Assembly: GCA_015179045.1 (NCBI GenBank)
Contig: WHUZ01000002.1
Coordinates: forward strand, 2,666,001-2,730,000
Reading direction: 5' to 3'
Origin: Kalaharituber pfeilii
Taxonomy: Eukaryota; Ascomycota; Pezizomycetes; Pezizales; Pezizaceae
DNA: 64,000 nucleotides
The notes under the pieces are model-generated. The model was not told the origin of the DNA. It was given only the letters and a program-made list of their open reading frames with translations, and searched no databases. The translations under genes were made by a program, and so were the position numbers. Below, in pieces: positions 35,691 to 45,980 of this stretch (position 1 is the first letter of the stretch; each line of letters begins with the position of its first letter).

Positions 35691-37710
35691 ACAAGAGTCT
35701 GCTTACGATGTTCTTTTGTGGGCCCATACTATAACGGACTAAGTTTGCATTTCTGTTGGTTTATATGTTATTGTCTGTATGTCGACTATTGTATGAATAT
35801 ATGCGTTTTGTGTCTCGAATATCATATTTTCCAGTTGCGACTGTAGCGTGGCTCAATGAAGGTGGGCATGGTGGGGCCGGTGAACCCTGGCCACGGTGAG
35901 AATCAATGGCATCTATTTGCTGAATCATAATAGCATGTCGTTGGAGGAAGCTGTCAGCACCTATCCGTAAGGAAATATCCACACTGGATTGACCCGTAAA
36001 GCCGATAGCTACTAGTACAGGTTGGGTGATAGAGCACGAGTCGAGCACGGACGTGTATCACAAGGATCGTCGTATGATCAAAGAGCCAGATATGAGCAGT
36101 TGGGTATGAGCTACGGAGATGTGGGGGCCTCGGATGTGGAGGCCTTGAGTGGGGCTGCGGGGTGAGACACATAGCCATAGTTAGCCTAGAAGATGCAATT
36201 GACAAAAGGCAAGCAGGATTGTTTACTACCTTATCGTATGAACCGTAACAGAAGCCTTATGGTGTGCCTTGATGCGCATAAAACGTGTATCGTATTAGTG
36301 GTTTTGCATTGTGAATTCGCGAGCCCTGTACTGCTACGTACCGCAGTGTACATACCTCCGATTAGAGAGAGTGCGGGGTATAATGAACCACCATATAGCG
36401 CCAATAGGCTGAGCTTCGGAGCTGCCAAACCCTATGAACAGTAGTGCAACAATTCTCCAACGTCAAGACAACCGAGAGAAAATCGAATATTTGAGTGCGG
36501 TATGAACTATTGAGACAGAGTGGCATGCTATAATAGAATATGAGAGATGTGGGGATTCTAGAGAAAGAACTGATGCAAGTATCAAGTGGCATTGAGAAAA
36601 AGAATATGGTCAGTCCACTACCAGTTTTTTTTTTATTTTTTTTGCAATGATAGTGGGCCCCGGAGGATAAATAGAAGGAGGTAGTTGGTATATTTGTATT
36701 CTAATTTGCTGACGGTCAGACATGACATGGGAAAGGGTATATGTGAGGATGGATTTTTGTGAAAGAAGCGGAAGAGTGTGGAGGAATGATAGTTGAGACT
36801 GATGGGAGATATCTATTATGAGGAGGTTAGCAGTGCGGGCAAGAAAAGATCTATAACGGGTGGATGGTATTGGAATTCATGTATGATATAATAAGATAAA
36901 AATACCCTAGCAGAGCTGCAAAGCTCAAATTCCAAAAAGGAAAGGGAAAAAAAGGTACATCGAGACCTCACGTGGCCTAACGTTACCAATGTACCTGGGA
37001 TGCCTTGCTTGGCGTGCATATTCAGGCAGTGGCATGCGGGTGTAGCTTGATCTTCGAGTTTGAGAGGTAGATAGAACTTTAAGCCAGTTGATGCAGCGAG
37101 GCCCCATTCTATGTTACAACTCACTCCCAACGTTTAAGCATGTTATAAGTCTTGCTTCGGCAGTGCAACCAGATTACATGTCCTGTAATTAAAACAATTC
37201 CCTCCCCAGCGTATTGTTCAGGCCACACTTCGTACTGATCTCGTGCCACTTCGTACTACTACTCTCTTTGATCTTTGTCCAATAACTTGAGCTTGTTGCA
37301 AAGTAAAATTGAAGGCCAACAGCTGCCAGACTCATGCGACCGGGGGAGGAAAGTGGTTAACATTGACAGAATTGAGATGAAGCAATAACTCGCAGCCATG
37401 AGACTAGCAGCACAGCTACCAGAGTGAGTTGAACACAGAGAAGCTAAAACATATTATTTCCATAGAGAGGGAACAGTTGATGTTTTGCTAGGTATTATAA
37501 TAGATGAGGTAGTCACTCCGACAGTCCTCGTGCTCACAAGCCCGCTCGTTAAGATGGGGCAGGGGAATGAACATCCTGGTGTAAGAAATTTAGACTCCAT
37601 TCCTTTTCAAGGGTGGGACAATCATCTATTATAAGAATATATGACGTCTCAAGGTCAAGCACTAAAGAATGGTGGCTCTCAATATCAAAATTTTGTAGGA
37701 GATTTCCACA
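35691..37710. other. Intergenic, about 2 kb
   Basis: No gene seen between the convergent 3' ends of the transporter and the dynactin subunit gene. Contains a T-rich tract near 36625-36643. Short ORFs lack conserved motifs. Confidence 0.5.
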
Positions 37711-38398
37711 TTAGGACTTGAACTTAGCATGATTGCTTGTTATTAGGATCTTCAAAGCCTCAATATGTCGATCATGGACTTTCCTTCTCGATGCTTCATT
37801 GCCACTGACATCCTTTCTCCGCTCGTTGTACCCGTATATAACCGTATAGTCGGGAAGAACCTCTTGCTCCATGACTTCGGTCATAGGGCATAGCTTGCAA
37901 TGCTGTTCCAGACGTATTAGCTTTTTTTTTTGTATTCTCCAATCAAGTTCAGTCTGGGTTCCACTGGTAAACTATCTCTCAAGCACCTAGACTTGAAGTC
38001 TGGGAAGTACACCCATTATGTTAGGTAGAACTAACCTTTCCAACAACGGCACCTTTCCCTATCCTTACACCAACCTCAACATCAGTACCCTCCCGTACTT
38101 CTTTCCCCTCTATAATGGTATTACATTCCACAAGCACCCCATCACCCAGAACTATCCCGCTGGCATCTGCTGCCTGGATGAGGCACCTCTCATTTATTAT
38201 ACAGCTTTCACCTATTGTAATAGGTCCATTTGTTGAATTCAGCCGTGCCTTAGGGTGAACAATTGAGTTTGCTCCAATTCGGATCAAATAGGTCCCCGTT
38301 AGTTGAGCAGAGCCATCAACAACACAACTCGCATGGAACTCAACGGGAGGTCTCGTAACTGGTTCTGCAGCGGCAGATGCTCGTGTGCGAGGAGGCAT
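37711..38398 (-). CDS. DCTN6: Dynactin subunit 6 (p27), left-handed beta-helix protein
   Basis: Part of the pointed-end complex of dynactin, the dynein adaptor. Two exons in transcript order, 38398..38036 and 37902..37711, give 184 aa, close to the family's usual 180-190. Hexapeptide repeats typical of the left-handed beta helix run through the first exon: CVVDGSAQLTG, IRIGANSIVHPKARLNS, ITIGESCIINERCLI, IVLGDGVLVECNTI and VEVGVRIGKGAVVGK. The second exon gives HCKLCPMTEV followed by VLPDYTVIYGYNERR, the diagnostic DCTN6 ending. The splice from VVGK to HC fits the family exactly. The start MPPRTRAS is the only ATG that leaves the beta helix complete. Confidence 0.92.
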
Positions 38399-38672
38399 TC
38401 CAGAGGGGTTGTCTACCGGGCTGCGATGTAGTAGAGGATGAATGGATGACCTTGGCGGAGTGGGTGGGCCCTTGCTGCAGGGTGTCGATGACTGCGGTTG
38501 TTAGAAGCAGAGTAGGCAACCATCAACCTATTGAAGAGGCAACCAGAATTAAGGGGCCTGGTTGCCTACCGTATATGATTTCATTCCCTGGCAGCCCTCT
38601 ATGCGGGGTTACGTGATGGAAAAAAATATATTAAAAAAATAAAAAAGATCCCATGCCAAGATCCAAAGCAAC
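38399..38672. other. DCTN6 upstream region
   Basis: Short spacer with an A-rich patch near 38621-38647. No gene seen. Confidence 0.4.
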
Positions 38673-38857
38673 AGCCCCTTGTCTTTTAATGTCGGGCTGT
38701 ATGTGTTCTCTGAAAGAGGACCCCACTCGCTTCGCTTGCGGGTCGATACATTGTGGGGGCATATGGGGGTACTCTGGAGTGGTTGCCGCCAAGACGTACC
38801 TTACCACGTGATTGTAGCGAGGAGCCAATGATATTTTCCTTTGTATGGGGGTGGCCC
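38673..38857. repeat. Direct repeat copy 1 (about 185 bp)
   Basis: Nearly identical to 39193-39380, with about ten substitutions and small indels. Landmarks shared by both copies: AGCCCCTTGTCTTTTAATG near the start, the stretch CTGAAAGAGGACCCCACTCG, GGGGGCATATGGGGGTACTC, TACCTTACCACGTGATTG and ATATTTTCCTTTGTATG near the end. The minus strand carries an open stretch of about 50 codons, beginning MAPRYNHVVRY, in both copies. No terminal inverted repeats or target-site duplications were evident. Confidence 0.9.
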
Positions 38858-39192
38858 TGTGGTAAAACTACAGATTACGAGCTAGAGTGCGGTGGGATAC
38901 AGTTGATTAATTCCTACAGAGTAACCCCAAATACGCGTCCCAAAACGGCCCTATTTATGCAACAAAATTCAGGAAGTACCTTCGTACCCAACTAAACAAT
39001 TATTGGTGTGGAATGAGGTTGCGCATAGCAGCGGATTCAGATGGTAGAGAGGATATAATCGGAATAGGAAATAGAAGACCATAGAATCAAGAAACGTCAG
39101 TCTGCATCATAGCCACAGCTCAGGTTGCATATGTTCAGCACACCTAACCACTTTGCATGATGTTTCACTTCAGCGCTGCATATTCTCCAACA

Positions 39193-39380
39193 AGCCCCTT
39201 GTCTTTTAATGCCGGGCTGTATGTGCTCTCTGAAAGAGGACCCCACTCGCTTCGCTTGGCGGTCGATACAATGTGGGGGCATATGGGGGTACTCTGGGGT
39301 GGTTGCCGCCAAGATGTACCTTACCACGTGATTGTAGCGAGGAGCCAATGATATTTTCCTTTGTATGATGGGGGTGGCCC
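39193..39380. repeat. Direct repeat copy 2 (about 188 bp)
   Basis: Second copy of the 38673-38857 repeat, same orientation, 520 bp downstream. A degenerate third trace may follow at about 39425-39470 (GGTGGTGGCTGCC ... GAGCCATTGATAATTTTTCC). Confidence 0.9.
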
Positions 39381-40015
39381 GCCTTGGGACGAGGCTAGGT
39401 GTCTGGCGTAATGGGGGGTTTTAGCGTGGTGGTGGCTGCCGAGAGAAGCGAGCCATTGATAATTTTTCCTGATGCGGCGCCGTGCTTTTTTGTGGCGATT
39501 CAAGAGACTAGCGGTGCCCCCGCCTCCCGACCGTGGAGGCGCGGTGCAGCGAGCGGTGAGGTAGGGGCCCCCCACCATCACAGACAGAGGTATGCATATG
39601 CATACTTGAGGTGATTGGTACACGTGCACTTACTTTAAGACACGTGAAAATCATGTATTATGTTTTTCTTCACATGTTATTATGATTTGGTAATAAGAAT
39701 GGTACATAATATTTCGTTCCACAAAGTAAATTTTAACAACCAACCAAACATAGCAGACAATTATAAATATTAGGGATATTAACTGTCCAACTTCGAATTC
39801 ATAACTCCAACTCATGTTAAAGAAATCAAACAAAAACAAAACAAACAAACAAACAAGCAAGCCTTTGCTTCCGAATACTCAAAGGTCGCTGTCTTGGAAC
39901 TTGACGCTGGTAGGAGTAGATTTGTACAGGGCATCAGTAGAGGCGTGGTTTTGTGGTGGTACTAGTAGTTGATATGAATGGACAAGGCTTGTGCCACTGT
40001 CCTCGTACTTGCCCT
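39381..40015. other. Intergenic downstream of CFEM gene
   Basis: No gene seen. It holds GC-rich sequence (39390-39580) next to AT-rich sequence, and a short ACAA-type repeat near 39833-39858. Confidence 0.4.
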
Positions 40016-40543
40016 TTACGGTGGTGCACATTGCTGTTCTTGTAGCGCTAAAGTCTCTAAGCGGCAATGCATTCTCGTCAGTCATACATGAATATGAGGA
40101 ATTGGCAGGTTTCTAAATTTTGCAATGACCTACCTTTACGTTCTTTATCGGTACAATAAGTTCTCAGGCATTGTTGTACAGTATCTTGATACTCCTGGTT
40201 TGTGCACACACATTGAATATCGGTAAAAGATGAGCAGCCCGCCAGTGAAGCAGCTTGGTTAACGCATTCAAGCTTTGTACGATGTCAAAAACACTTCTTC
40301 AAACATTTTTTTGAACAACAAGCCATGCACTCACAGAGCACTTGGAGATCCTTAGCACAAGGCACAACACCCAGTCAGCATCTATACCCAAAGAATATGC
40401 ACTAGTGTAGAGGGGACATACTCCGGAGGCTTTTGATCTCCAATCTTGATATCGACACCGACATCAATAGCGGCACCCTGTATTAATTTGACGTTCCCTG
40501 CAAGTGCAGCAATCATGATAGTGGAGAGTAAGGAGACTTTCAT
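40016..40543 (-). CDS. Small secreted CFEM-domain protein
   Basis: Four exons in transcript order, 40543..40422, 40350..40335, 40272..40134 and 40056..40016, give 105 aa. The signal peptide is residues 1 to about 24 (MKVSLLSTIMIAALAGNVKL). The CFEM pattern of eight cysteines is complete only after splicing: KCSLEC, a single Cys in AGCSSF, QCVC, then QCLRTYC, and a last Cys in QQCAPP. The Asp two residues before QCVC (FTDIQC) is the one that binds heme iron in characterised CFEM proteins. Family roles include heme uptake, cell-wall structure and host interaction; which applies here is unknown. No GPI-anchor signal is seen in this model. Exon 2 is 16 nt. The 3' end is the least certain part: exon 4 could be spliced differently. 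Confidence 0.65.
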
Positions 40544-41238
40544 TGTTGATAGTGCGGAACAAATGCAATTCAAGGGTATGCAGATAATTGATATACTTCA
40601 AGCCCTGTCGTGTTGAAGGATCGATGGGGGTGCCGTGCGCGGTGTAGTTAAGAGCTATGAATGTAGCTTCTGGTGAAGGTTATTTATACTTCCTCATGCG
40701 AAATTCTAACAGCCTTGAATTTTTTCGCGTCGCGACACATGCATTCCAGTGCCCCCTCCCGTGACAAAACCACAGCAGATCAGCCAAAAATGATCCAATT
40801 TCAACCCTGGATAAGAACTTGTAATTCTTTTTTTGCTTATTCATTGGACTTTTTTAGCGATTGCTGAGAATATACGCAGGGGGAAGCTCCGCTCGGATGC
40901 ATGTCTCGCAACTCGAATGGACCAGAATGCCGTTGGCCACGTCACGCAGCCAACCAGTTGGTTGTATTTCATTAACTCATGTGGATTACAGGTTGACTAT
41001 CAGGTGGACGATAAGAACGGGTTGGATTAAGGAAGGGTTTGATTTTTGGAGGATGCTCGCGAGTACGCCGTATAGCTGAGGCGGAATAATCATTCCCTTA
41101 ATATCGCTGTACGGGCTCTCCAAACCCTACCACAAATTGTGAGGAAAAATATATGCACTTATGCATCACGCATGATAATTACGAACAAAAGATTCGCCCA
41201 CTCAAGCTAGCATGCTCTATTCAGCTGTTCCCATATAT
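40544..41238. other. Intergenic: CFEM promoter / NADH kinase 3' end
   Basis: No gene seen. The first part is the probable promoter of the CFEM gene. Confidence 0.45.
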
Positions 41239-42860
41239 CTACTCCTCCTCCCCAAACGCATAGTTAAACTTCAGCACCCCCTTCAACCCGCCCACCCACC
41301 CATCCCCCTCCCCACCATCCTCCTCATTTCCGCCCTCTTTGACTTCTCCCTTACCCGGACCCTTCACGCACGGGATTCCGCCTTTCCAGCCACCATCTTC
41401 CATCTCTAACACTTCCCCACGCACTCTGACTTCCGTTTCCCCACTACCATCCAATGTACCCCATCTCCTTCCGTCGACGCTCACCTCGAGCGTCCTTCCG
41501 TCGCCAACCCGAAGCGAGACGTCCTCGTCGTGGGGAACGACTAGTGGGCGGAAGCTTAGGCTGCGGGGCATATGGGGGTGAGGAGAAGCGCCTTGACTGA
41601 GGGGTGGAGGACGGGTCCTCCGGATGAGAGGGAGTAAGCAGTGGACCCAGTCGGCGTAGACAGGATAAGCCCGTCCGCGACGGCCGTTGTGAGTAGCTTC
41701 CGGTTAATGTATACCGATAGATTCACCAGATGCGCCTGTAATCCCCGGTGTAACACTACCTCATTCATTGCATGCCATGACGTCCTCGCCTTCCCCTGGC
41801 CTCTATTCACTTCCTCCTCCATCAACACATTCCTGGTCTCATCCCGCACGCTATACAGTCCTACATTCAACCTCCCTCTTCTCAGCACCTTGCAACCCCC
41901 CGCCTGGGTTTCTCCTAGCGTTGTCGCAAGTCCAAGCTTATAGTCTCTCCACTTCCACTCTCCCAGAAATCCTAAGGTACCCATTGAGAATGCGAGTAAC
42001 GGCGGGACAGATCGCGTAGTGGCGAAGAGGGAGGCAGCGTGTAGGATTGTGCCGTCGCCGCCAAAGGCGGCGATTAGGTCAACCTTACTGTGGTAGGGGT
42101 GGTCAACACCAGGGAGCTCATGAAGCTCGTTGCCGGGGAGGTTTTCGTTGAAGGAGGGGACATAGGAGAGGGTGGGGGGTTTCGAAGTTATGGGGGAAGA
42201 GGAAGGTTGCGGCGTCCGCGGGAACGTCTCAATTGTATACGGAAATGGAGACCGCGCAGGTGATGGGGAGAGCGAATACACGGGAAGCTCGAACTCGCTA
42301 TGTAACTCCGCTGCAACGTCTGGTTCCAATATGATATTCATGCCTGGATATGTCTCATTGACATGCCTATTCCATCGCGTAAACCCCATCCCCACAGAAA
42401 ACCAATCGTTAGCCCAATCACTCTCAAACACGGAAACCCAATGTTCTACCATTAAAACCTCAAACTTCAGTAACTCTGTATACTTAAACGCTCACAATAC
42501 AACGCAACATGTATGCCTACTTTGCAAACTCCACTACCGCCCTCTTGACCGCCTCCACGTTAGGCTTCTTAATCAACAATATATTCCTCGGCTTCTCATT
42601 CTCGCGCCAGGACATGTTGAGTAACTTCGACTCCGGAGAACCTAGTTACCCTCCCTCACCACACATACATTTATTAGCATCTTGCATCCTGTTTCAATCT
42701 GCTCCTTTCTCGCTCACTCTCCGCCTTCGAGCATGCGGGATTTTGCTCACATACGATCATATCGCGGAATTCTCCTGCCCTCTAGTTCCTCAATCCACTT
42801 CAACCGCCTCCTTACGGCCGAAGTCGAAAAGCTTCTAACCCCGACTACCCGTGTCGCCAT
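41239..42860 (-). CDS. POS5: Mitochondrial NADH/NAD kinase, frame interrupted near 41570
   Basis: Phosphorylates NADH (and NAD) with ATP to supply mitochondrial NADPH. Exons in transcript order are 42860..42755, 42641..42521 and 42366..41239. The N-terminus, MATRVVGVRSFSTSAVRRR, is a clear mitochondrial presequence. Next come SPESKLLNMSW, EKPRNILLIKKPN, then (exon 3) HVNETYPGMNIILEPDVAAEL. The kinase core has FGGDGTILHAASLF, FSMGTLGFLGEWKW and DGLILSTPTGSTAYSLSSGGP. At the conserved LLTPICP-RSLSFRPLV motif the reading frame shifts by one base in a run of four C (41565-41568, minus strand). Without a shift the protein would stop after PICPAA; the following 110 residues continue in the other frame. 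This could be a sequencing indel, a recent mutation or, less likely, programmed frameshifting. An ATG at 42452 lies in intron 2 and is not the start. Confidence 0.9.
41565..41579 (-). other. Apparent one-base frameshift inside NADH kinase
   Basis: Minus-strand sequence reads ACCCCCATATGCCCCGCAGC. Family conservation requires T-P-I-C-P-R-S-L-S-F. The frame that gives T-P-I-C-P and the frame that gives R-S-L-S-F differ by one base. One extra C in either C run would restore it. No intron is possible because the two frames meet with no gap. Confidence 0.85.
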
Positions 42861-43968
42861 CCCTATCCGAAAACTCGAAACCAATTTCCCCCTTGTCCCA
42901 TACACAACCCCATTTTTCCAACTCACGGCCCACATATTCCACGACGCTGCCATCCCCCAAGCCCTTAAGTTCATCAGGTCTCAACTTGCAGCTGTCTCGC
43001 AGTTGAGGCTTCAACCAATTGACAGCGCAAATTTTTTCAATTTGCCTTGTGCTTCATGTGCGTGTACCGTTAACGTGGCCTACTTGTTTGTAAGTATTAG
43101 GTAGAAGCGACACTCGTATATAGTACTAGTTATAAGGTGAGTAATTTCGGGCGCCCACGGAAGTCCTTCCTTATCGATACAGTTGTGCCAAGCAGGGCAG
43201 TTCCGTGCGCTTGGCAAATTGAGGGTAATGAACGTTGACAACCGTGGAATAGTGCGAGAGCAGGGCCAGCATTGGAAGGAAATGGAGTGGCCGTTACTTA
43301 TTGGGTCTGGTTGTAGGCTGGTTTTTGCGCGGTCGCTGCCCAAGGCAAGACCTGGAGCACCTGATACACTAACTTATATCGAGGAACTACAGTTTTCCCT
43401 TGCTATTCCGGATCTGTAGAATCCAGCACTTTTCCGTTACAAATAAAATGCTTGGCAGAAATACAATAGGGATGGGCAGCAAAATTAATGGAAATTGCTT
43501 AATTGGGAAGTGGATTGACAATGACAACCATGTAATTTAATTATGTAAAGTCAAGTTTAGTAAGCATGTTCAAGATGAATGCAAATGTGGGGCAGCCAAG
43601 ATTGGACGTTATCAGTGTTAGTGTATCCGGTATAGCAAGAGGGTTTTGCACATATGGGAACGGAATGTACCAGCCTGAGAGCATCCGGTATAGCAAGGTT
43701 TCCGGTACAGCAAGGTTCATAGCAAGGGAACCAGATAGATTTGTCTAGGCCTGTGACACAGTGTAATGCATGCTACTGAGTACCCCTACTTGCACGTGGT
43801 TACATCTCATGCAGCCAATTAGTTTGATTTAACTCATTACTTTTATCTAATCTCGCCGAAGCCTTCATATCTCAGATATGGCAGCATTGTCACCTCCCAA
43901 CCTCTCGCCCCCTCTCGGTGTGGTAAAGGACTCCAACTCAATATCTCCTGTCGAAACTTTTGTCCAAT
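42861..43968. other. Intergenic between NADH kinase 5' end and NXT1 3' end
   Basis: About 1.1 kb without a supportable gene. The left part is the NADH kinase promoter. A short direct repeat around AGCATCCGGTATAGCAAG / TAGTGTATCCGGTATAGCAAG occurs at 43619-43700. Confidence 0.45.
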
Positions 43969-44538
43969 TTACACAACCAGTCTGAATCCTTGCGTTGCAA
44001 TCAGAAAGCGAGTGGGCTCTTTGGCATCCGGCTTCATGACAAAGGTCTCACTAAAGCCTCTCAACGCCGCTGACTCGGGGCCAATTTTCACTTGCCCTGA
44101 CACGACCAGGAGGAAAGAGCAAGACCCCCTACCATCTGGCTGCATGGGTTGGGCATCATATGATTGTATGTCGAACTTTGTTGGTGGCATTCTTGCGTAG
44201 AAGACTGCAAAGTCTTCACCACTAGAGAACGGATTCCCATTCCAGACTACTCCGGCATTGGGGCCATAAAAGCTGGCTATTCTGGATCTGTCGTTGTCGA
44301 GGGCCGGATAGAATTCGCCAGTGAATGTTTTGGCGGCTGCGAACTCGGAGTCTTGTAAGAGGCTAGTCTGTGAAGCAAGGGAGGTGCTGGAATCCAATTG
44401 TAAAGGATGAAAAAGTCAAGTACAGAGACATACCGTCAGCGCAGAGTTTTATAAGGGCTGTTTTGTCAGTAGCCTGTTACAGCTCCTGGTCAGCCTTCCA
44501 CACCTCCACCCCTCCTATTCTCCAGCAAGACTTACCAT
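43969..44538 (-). CDS. NXT1: NTF2-like mRNA export factor (NXT1/p15 type)
   Basis: Small NTF2-fold protein that pairs with the mRNA export receptor (Mex67/NXF1) at nuclear pores. Three exons in transcript order, 44538..44536, 44473..44434 and 44351..43969, give 141 aa. The first exon is just the ATG, followed by a strong GTAAGT donor. Exon 2 gives ATDKTALIKLCAD. Exon 3 gives DSEFAAAKTFTGEFYPALDNDRSRI, FYGPNAGVVWNGNPF, a central GRGSCSFLLVVSGQVKI strand and the end PTRFLIATQGFRLVV, typical of p15 proteins. Size fits the family (about 140 aa). An in-frame alternative splice would start exon 3 upstream (at TSLLQDSEF) but breaks phase with exon 2. The gene is divergent from RNase H2A. Confidence 0.85.
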
Positions 44539-44853
44539 TTTCACCTCTAGGAATATAGGATGTTCGCAACGTTGGATGCGGCTATAAAATAAGTGTGTGA
44601 AGCTATAGGAGAGAGAGAATGAATCCTTGAAAACAGATGACTGGGCGCTGCGAACGCGCCTGAGACCAATCATCACGTGACTACCACGGATGGTGCAACG
44701 CGGGCAGCGCACGTCTACACGCCTTTCTAGTACTTGCACTTATCACTCACAGATAGTTCCAAATAGCAGAAAGTACCCCAATTGCAGCTCAAATATTCGG
44801 AGTCCCCCAAGTACAACACCCTTGACCTCCTCCCCCCGCGCCAATACCGCACA
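44539..44853. promoter_or_regulatory. Bidirectional promoter region NXT1 / RNH201
   Basis: A 315-bp gap between the divergent start codons. It contains ATCACGTGAC near 44672-44681, a CACGTG E-box-type palindrome that bHLH factors (such as Cbf1) can bind in fungi. No TATA box is obvious. Confidence 0.5.
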
Positions 44854-45980
44854 ATGGCCGATTCGCCCTCCCCGGAGCCCGCCATCTCCACCGGCGCCCC
44901 TCTCCTCCCTGCCTTCCTCCCGCCCTCCGTCACCCCGAGCAAGCTCCTCTCCGGCCAAACATACACCTACGTCTCATCCATCCCGCAGTCCATCCTCGAC
45001 AATCCAACCGCCCCTGTCATGCTAGGCGTTGACGAAGCAGGCCGTGGGCCCGTATTAGGGCCTATGGTATACGCGGCAGCATACTGTCTTGAGAGCTACG
45101 AGGACAGGATAAAAAAGTTGGGCTTCGCAGGTACAGTATCTATTATTCCCAATTGCCACCCCAAACTCATCCAGGAACCTCTACTAATTAGCTACTCTCT
45201 TTAGACTCCAAAAAAATGACTCCCACCAGTCGCCTCGCCCTCCTCACCGCCCTCTCCCAATCCCCCTCCAATGATCCCTCAAGCGACCTCCCGACCTCCC
45301 TCGGCTGGCTCACCACACTCCTCTCTCCGGCAACCATCTCAACTGGCATGCTCCCCTCACCCCAAGCTGCCCCCTACAACCTCAACACTCTCGCCCACGA
45401 CACCACCATCTCCCTCATCACCACCCTCCTCTCACACAACGTCAACGTCACTGCCATCTACATCGACACCGTCGGACCCCCCGGCTCCTACCAAGCCAAA
45501 CTGCAGAAACTTTTTCCGCGATGTAAAGTCAGAGTCGAGAAAAAGGCTGATAGCTTGTTCCCGATCGTCAGCGCTGCCAGTGTGTGCGCAAAAGTTACCC
45601 GGGACCTTGCCCTCGAAGTCCTCGCCGGCAAAATCAAACCACCCCCAAAAGAAGGCCAAGGCTCACGACCCACAGAAGTGGAAGAAGCAGCAACAGGACA
45701 GGGGATTGATCTCGGCTCGGGCTACCCCGGTGATGCCAAAACCATCTCTTACCTCAAAGACTCCCTTGACCCCATCTTTGGCTGGGACGACAATTTGGTT
45801 CGCTTCAGCTGGGCCACTGCAAAAGACATGCTCGAGAAGGAGAGGTGCTGCGTTAAGGTTGAGTGGGCGGAACCGCTAGAGGAAGGAGAGCAGAGTATTA
45901 TGGGTTTTCTTAGCGGGGATACGGATGCTGGAGGGGTGGGTGGGTGGTTTGGGAAGAGTGTGGGGGTGGCGGATTTCTAA
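44854..45980 (+). CDS. RNH201: Ribonuclease H2 catalytic subunit A
   Basis: Nuclear enzyme that cuts the RNA strand of RNA/DNA hybrids and removes single ribonucleotides from DNA. Two exons, 44854..45130 and 45205..45980, give 350 aa. Catalytic motifs: [23 protein letters not shown] (the DE pair), DSKKMTP across the splice, [20 protein letters not shown] (third acidic residue) and [20 protein letters not shown] (the Asp at the end and the Lys characteristic of type 2). Then [22 protein letters not shown] and [12 protein letters not shown] follow. The start at MADSPSPEP is preferred to an in-frame ATG at 44782 because the region between is part of the short divergent promoter. The tail after SIMGFL is Gly-rich. 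The B and C subunits are not in this window. Confidence 0.95.

Noticed and set aside
39879..40085. 68-codon minus frame (MTDENALPLRD) as the CFEM terminal exon
   Set aside because: Its frame cannot be joined to the preceding exon. The acceptor at 40056 gives the eighth cysteine of the CFEM pattern in phase.
42366..42452. ATG at 42452 as start of NADH kinase
   Set aside because: It lies in the second intron. Splicing 42521 to 42366 gives VVEFAKHVNETYPG, matching POS5 homologues, and adds a mitochondrial presequence upstream.
43183..43419. 78-codon open frame downstream of NXT1
   Set aside because: No recognisable domain, no supporting gene structure and length within chance expectation.
45271..45879. 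Second plus-strand frame inside RNH201
   Set aside because: Alternate-frame shadow of the conserved RNase H2 reading frame, rich in Ser/Pro.
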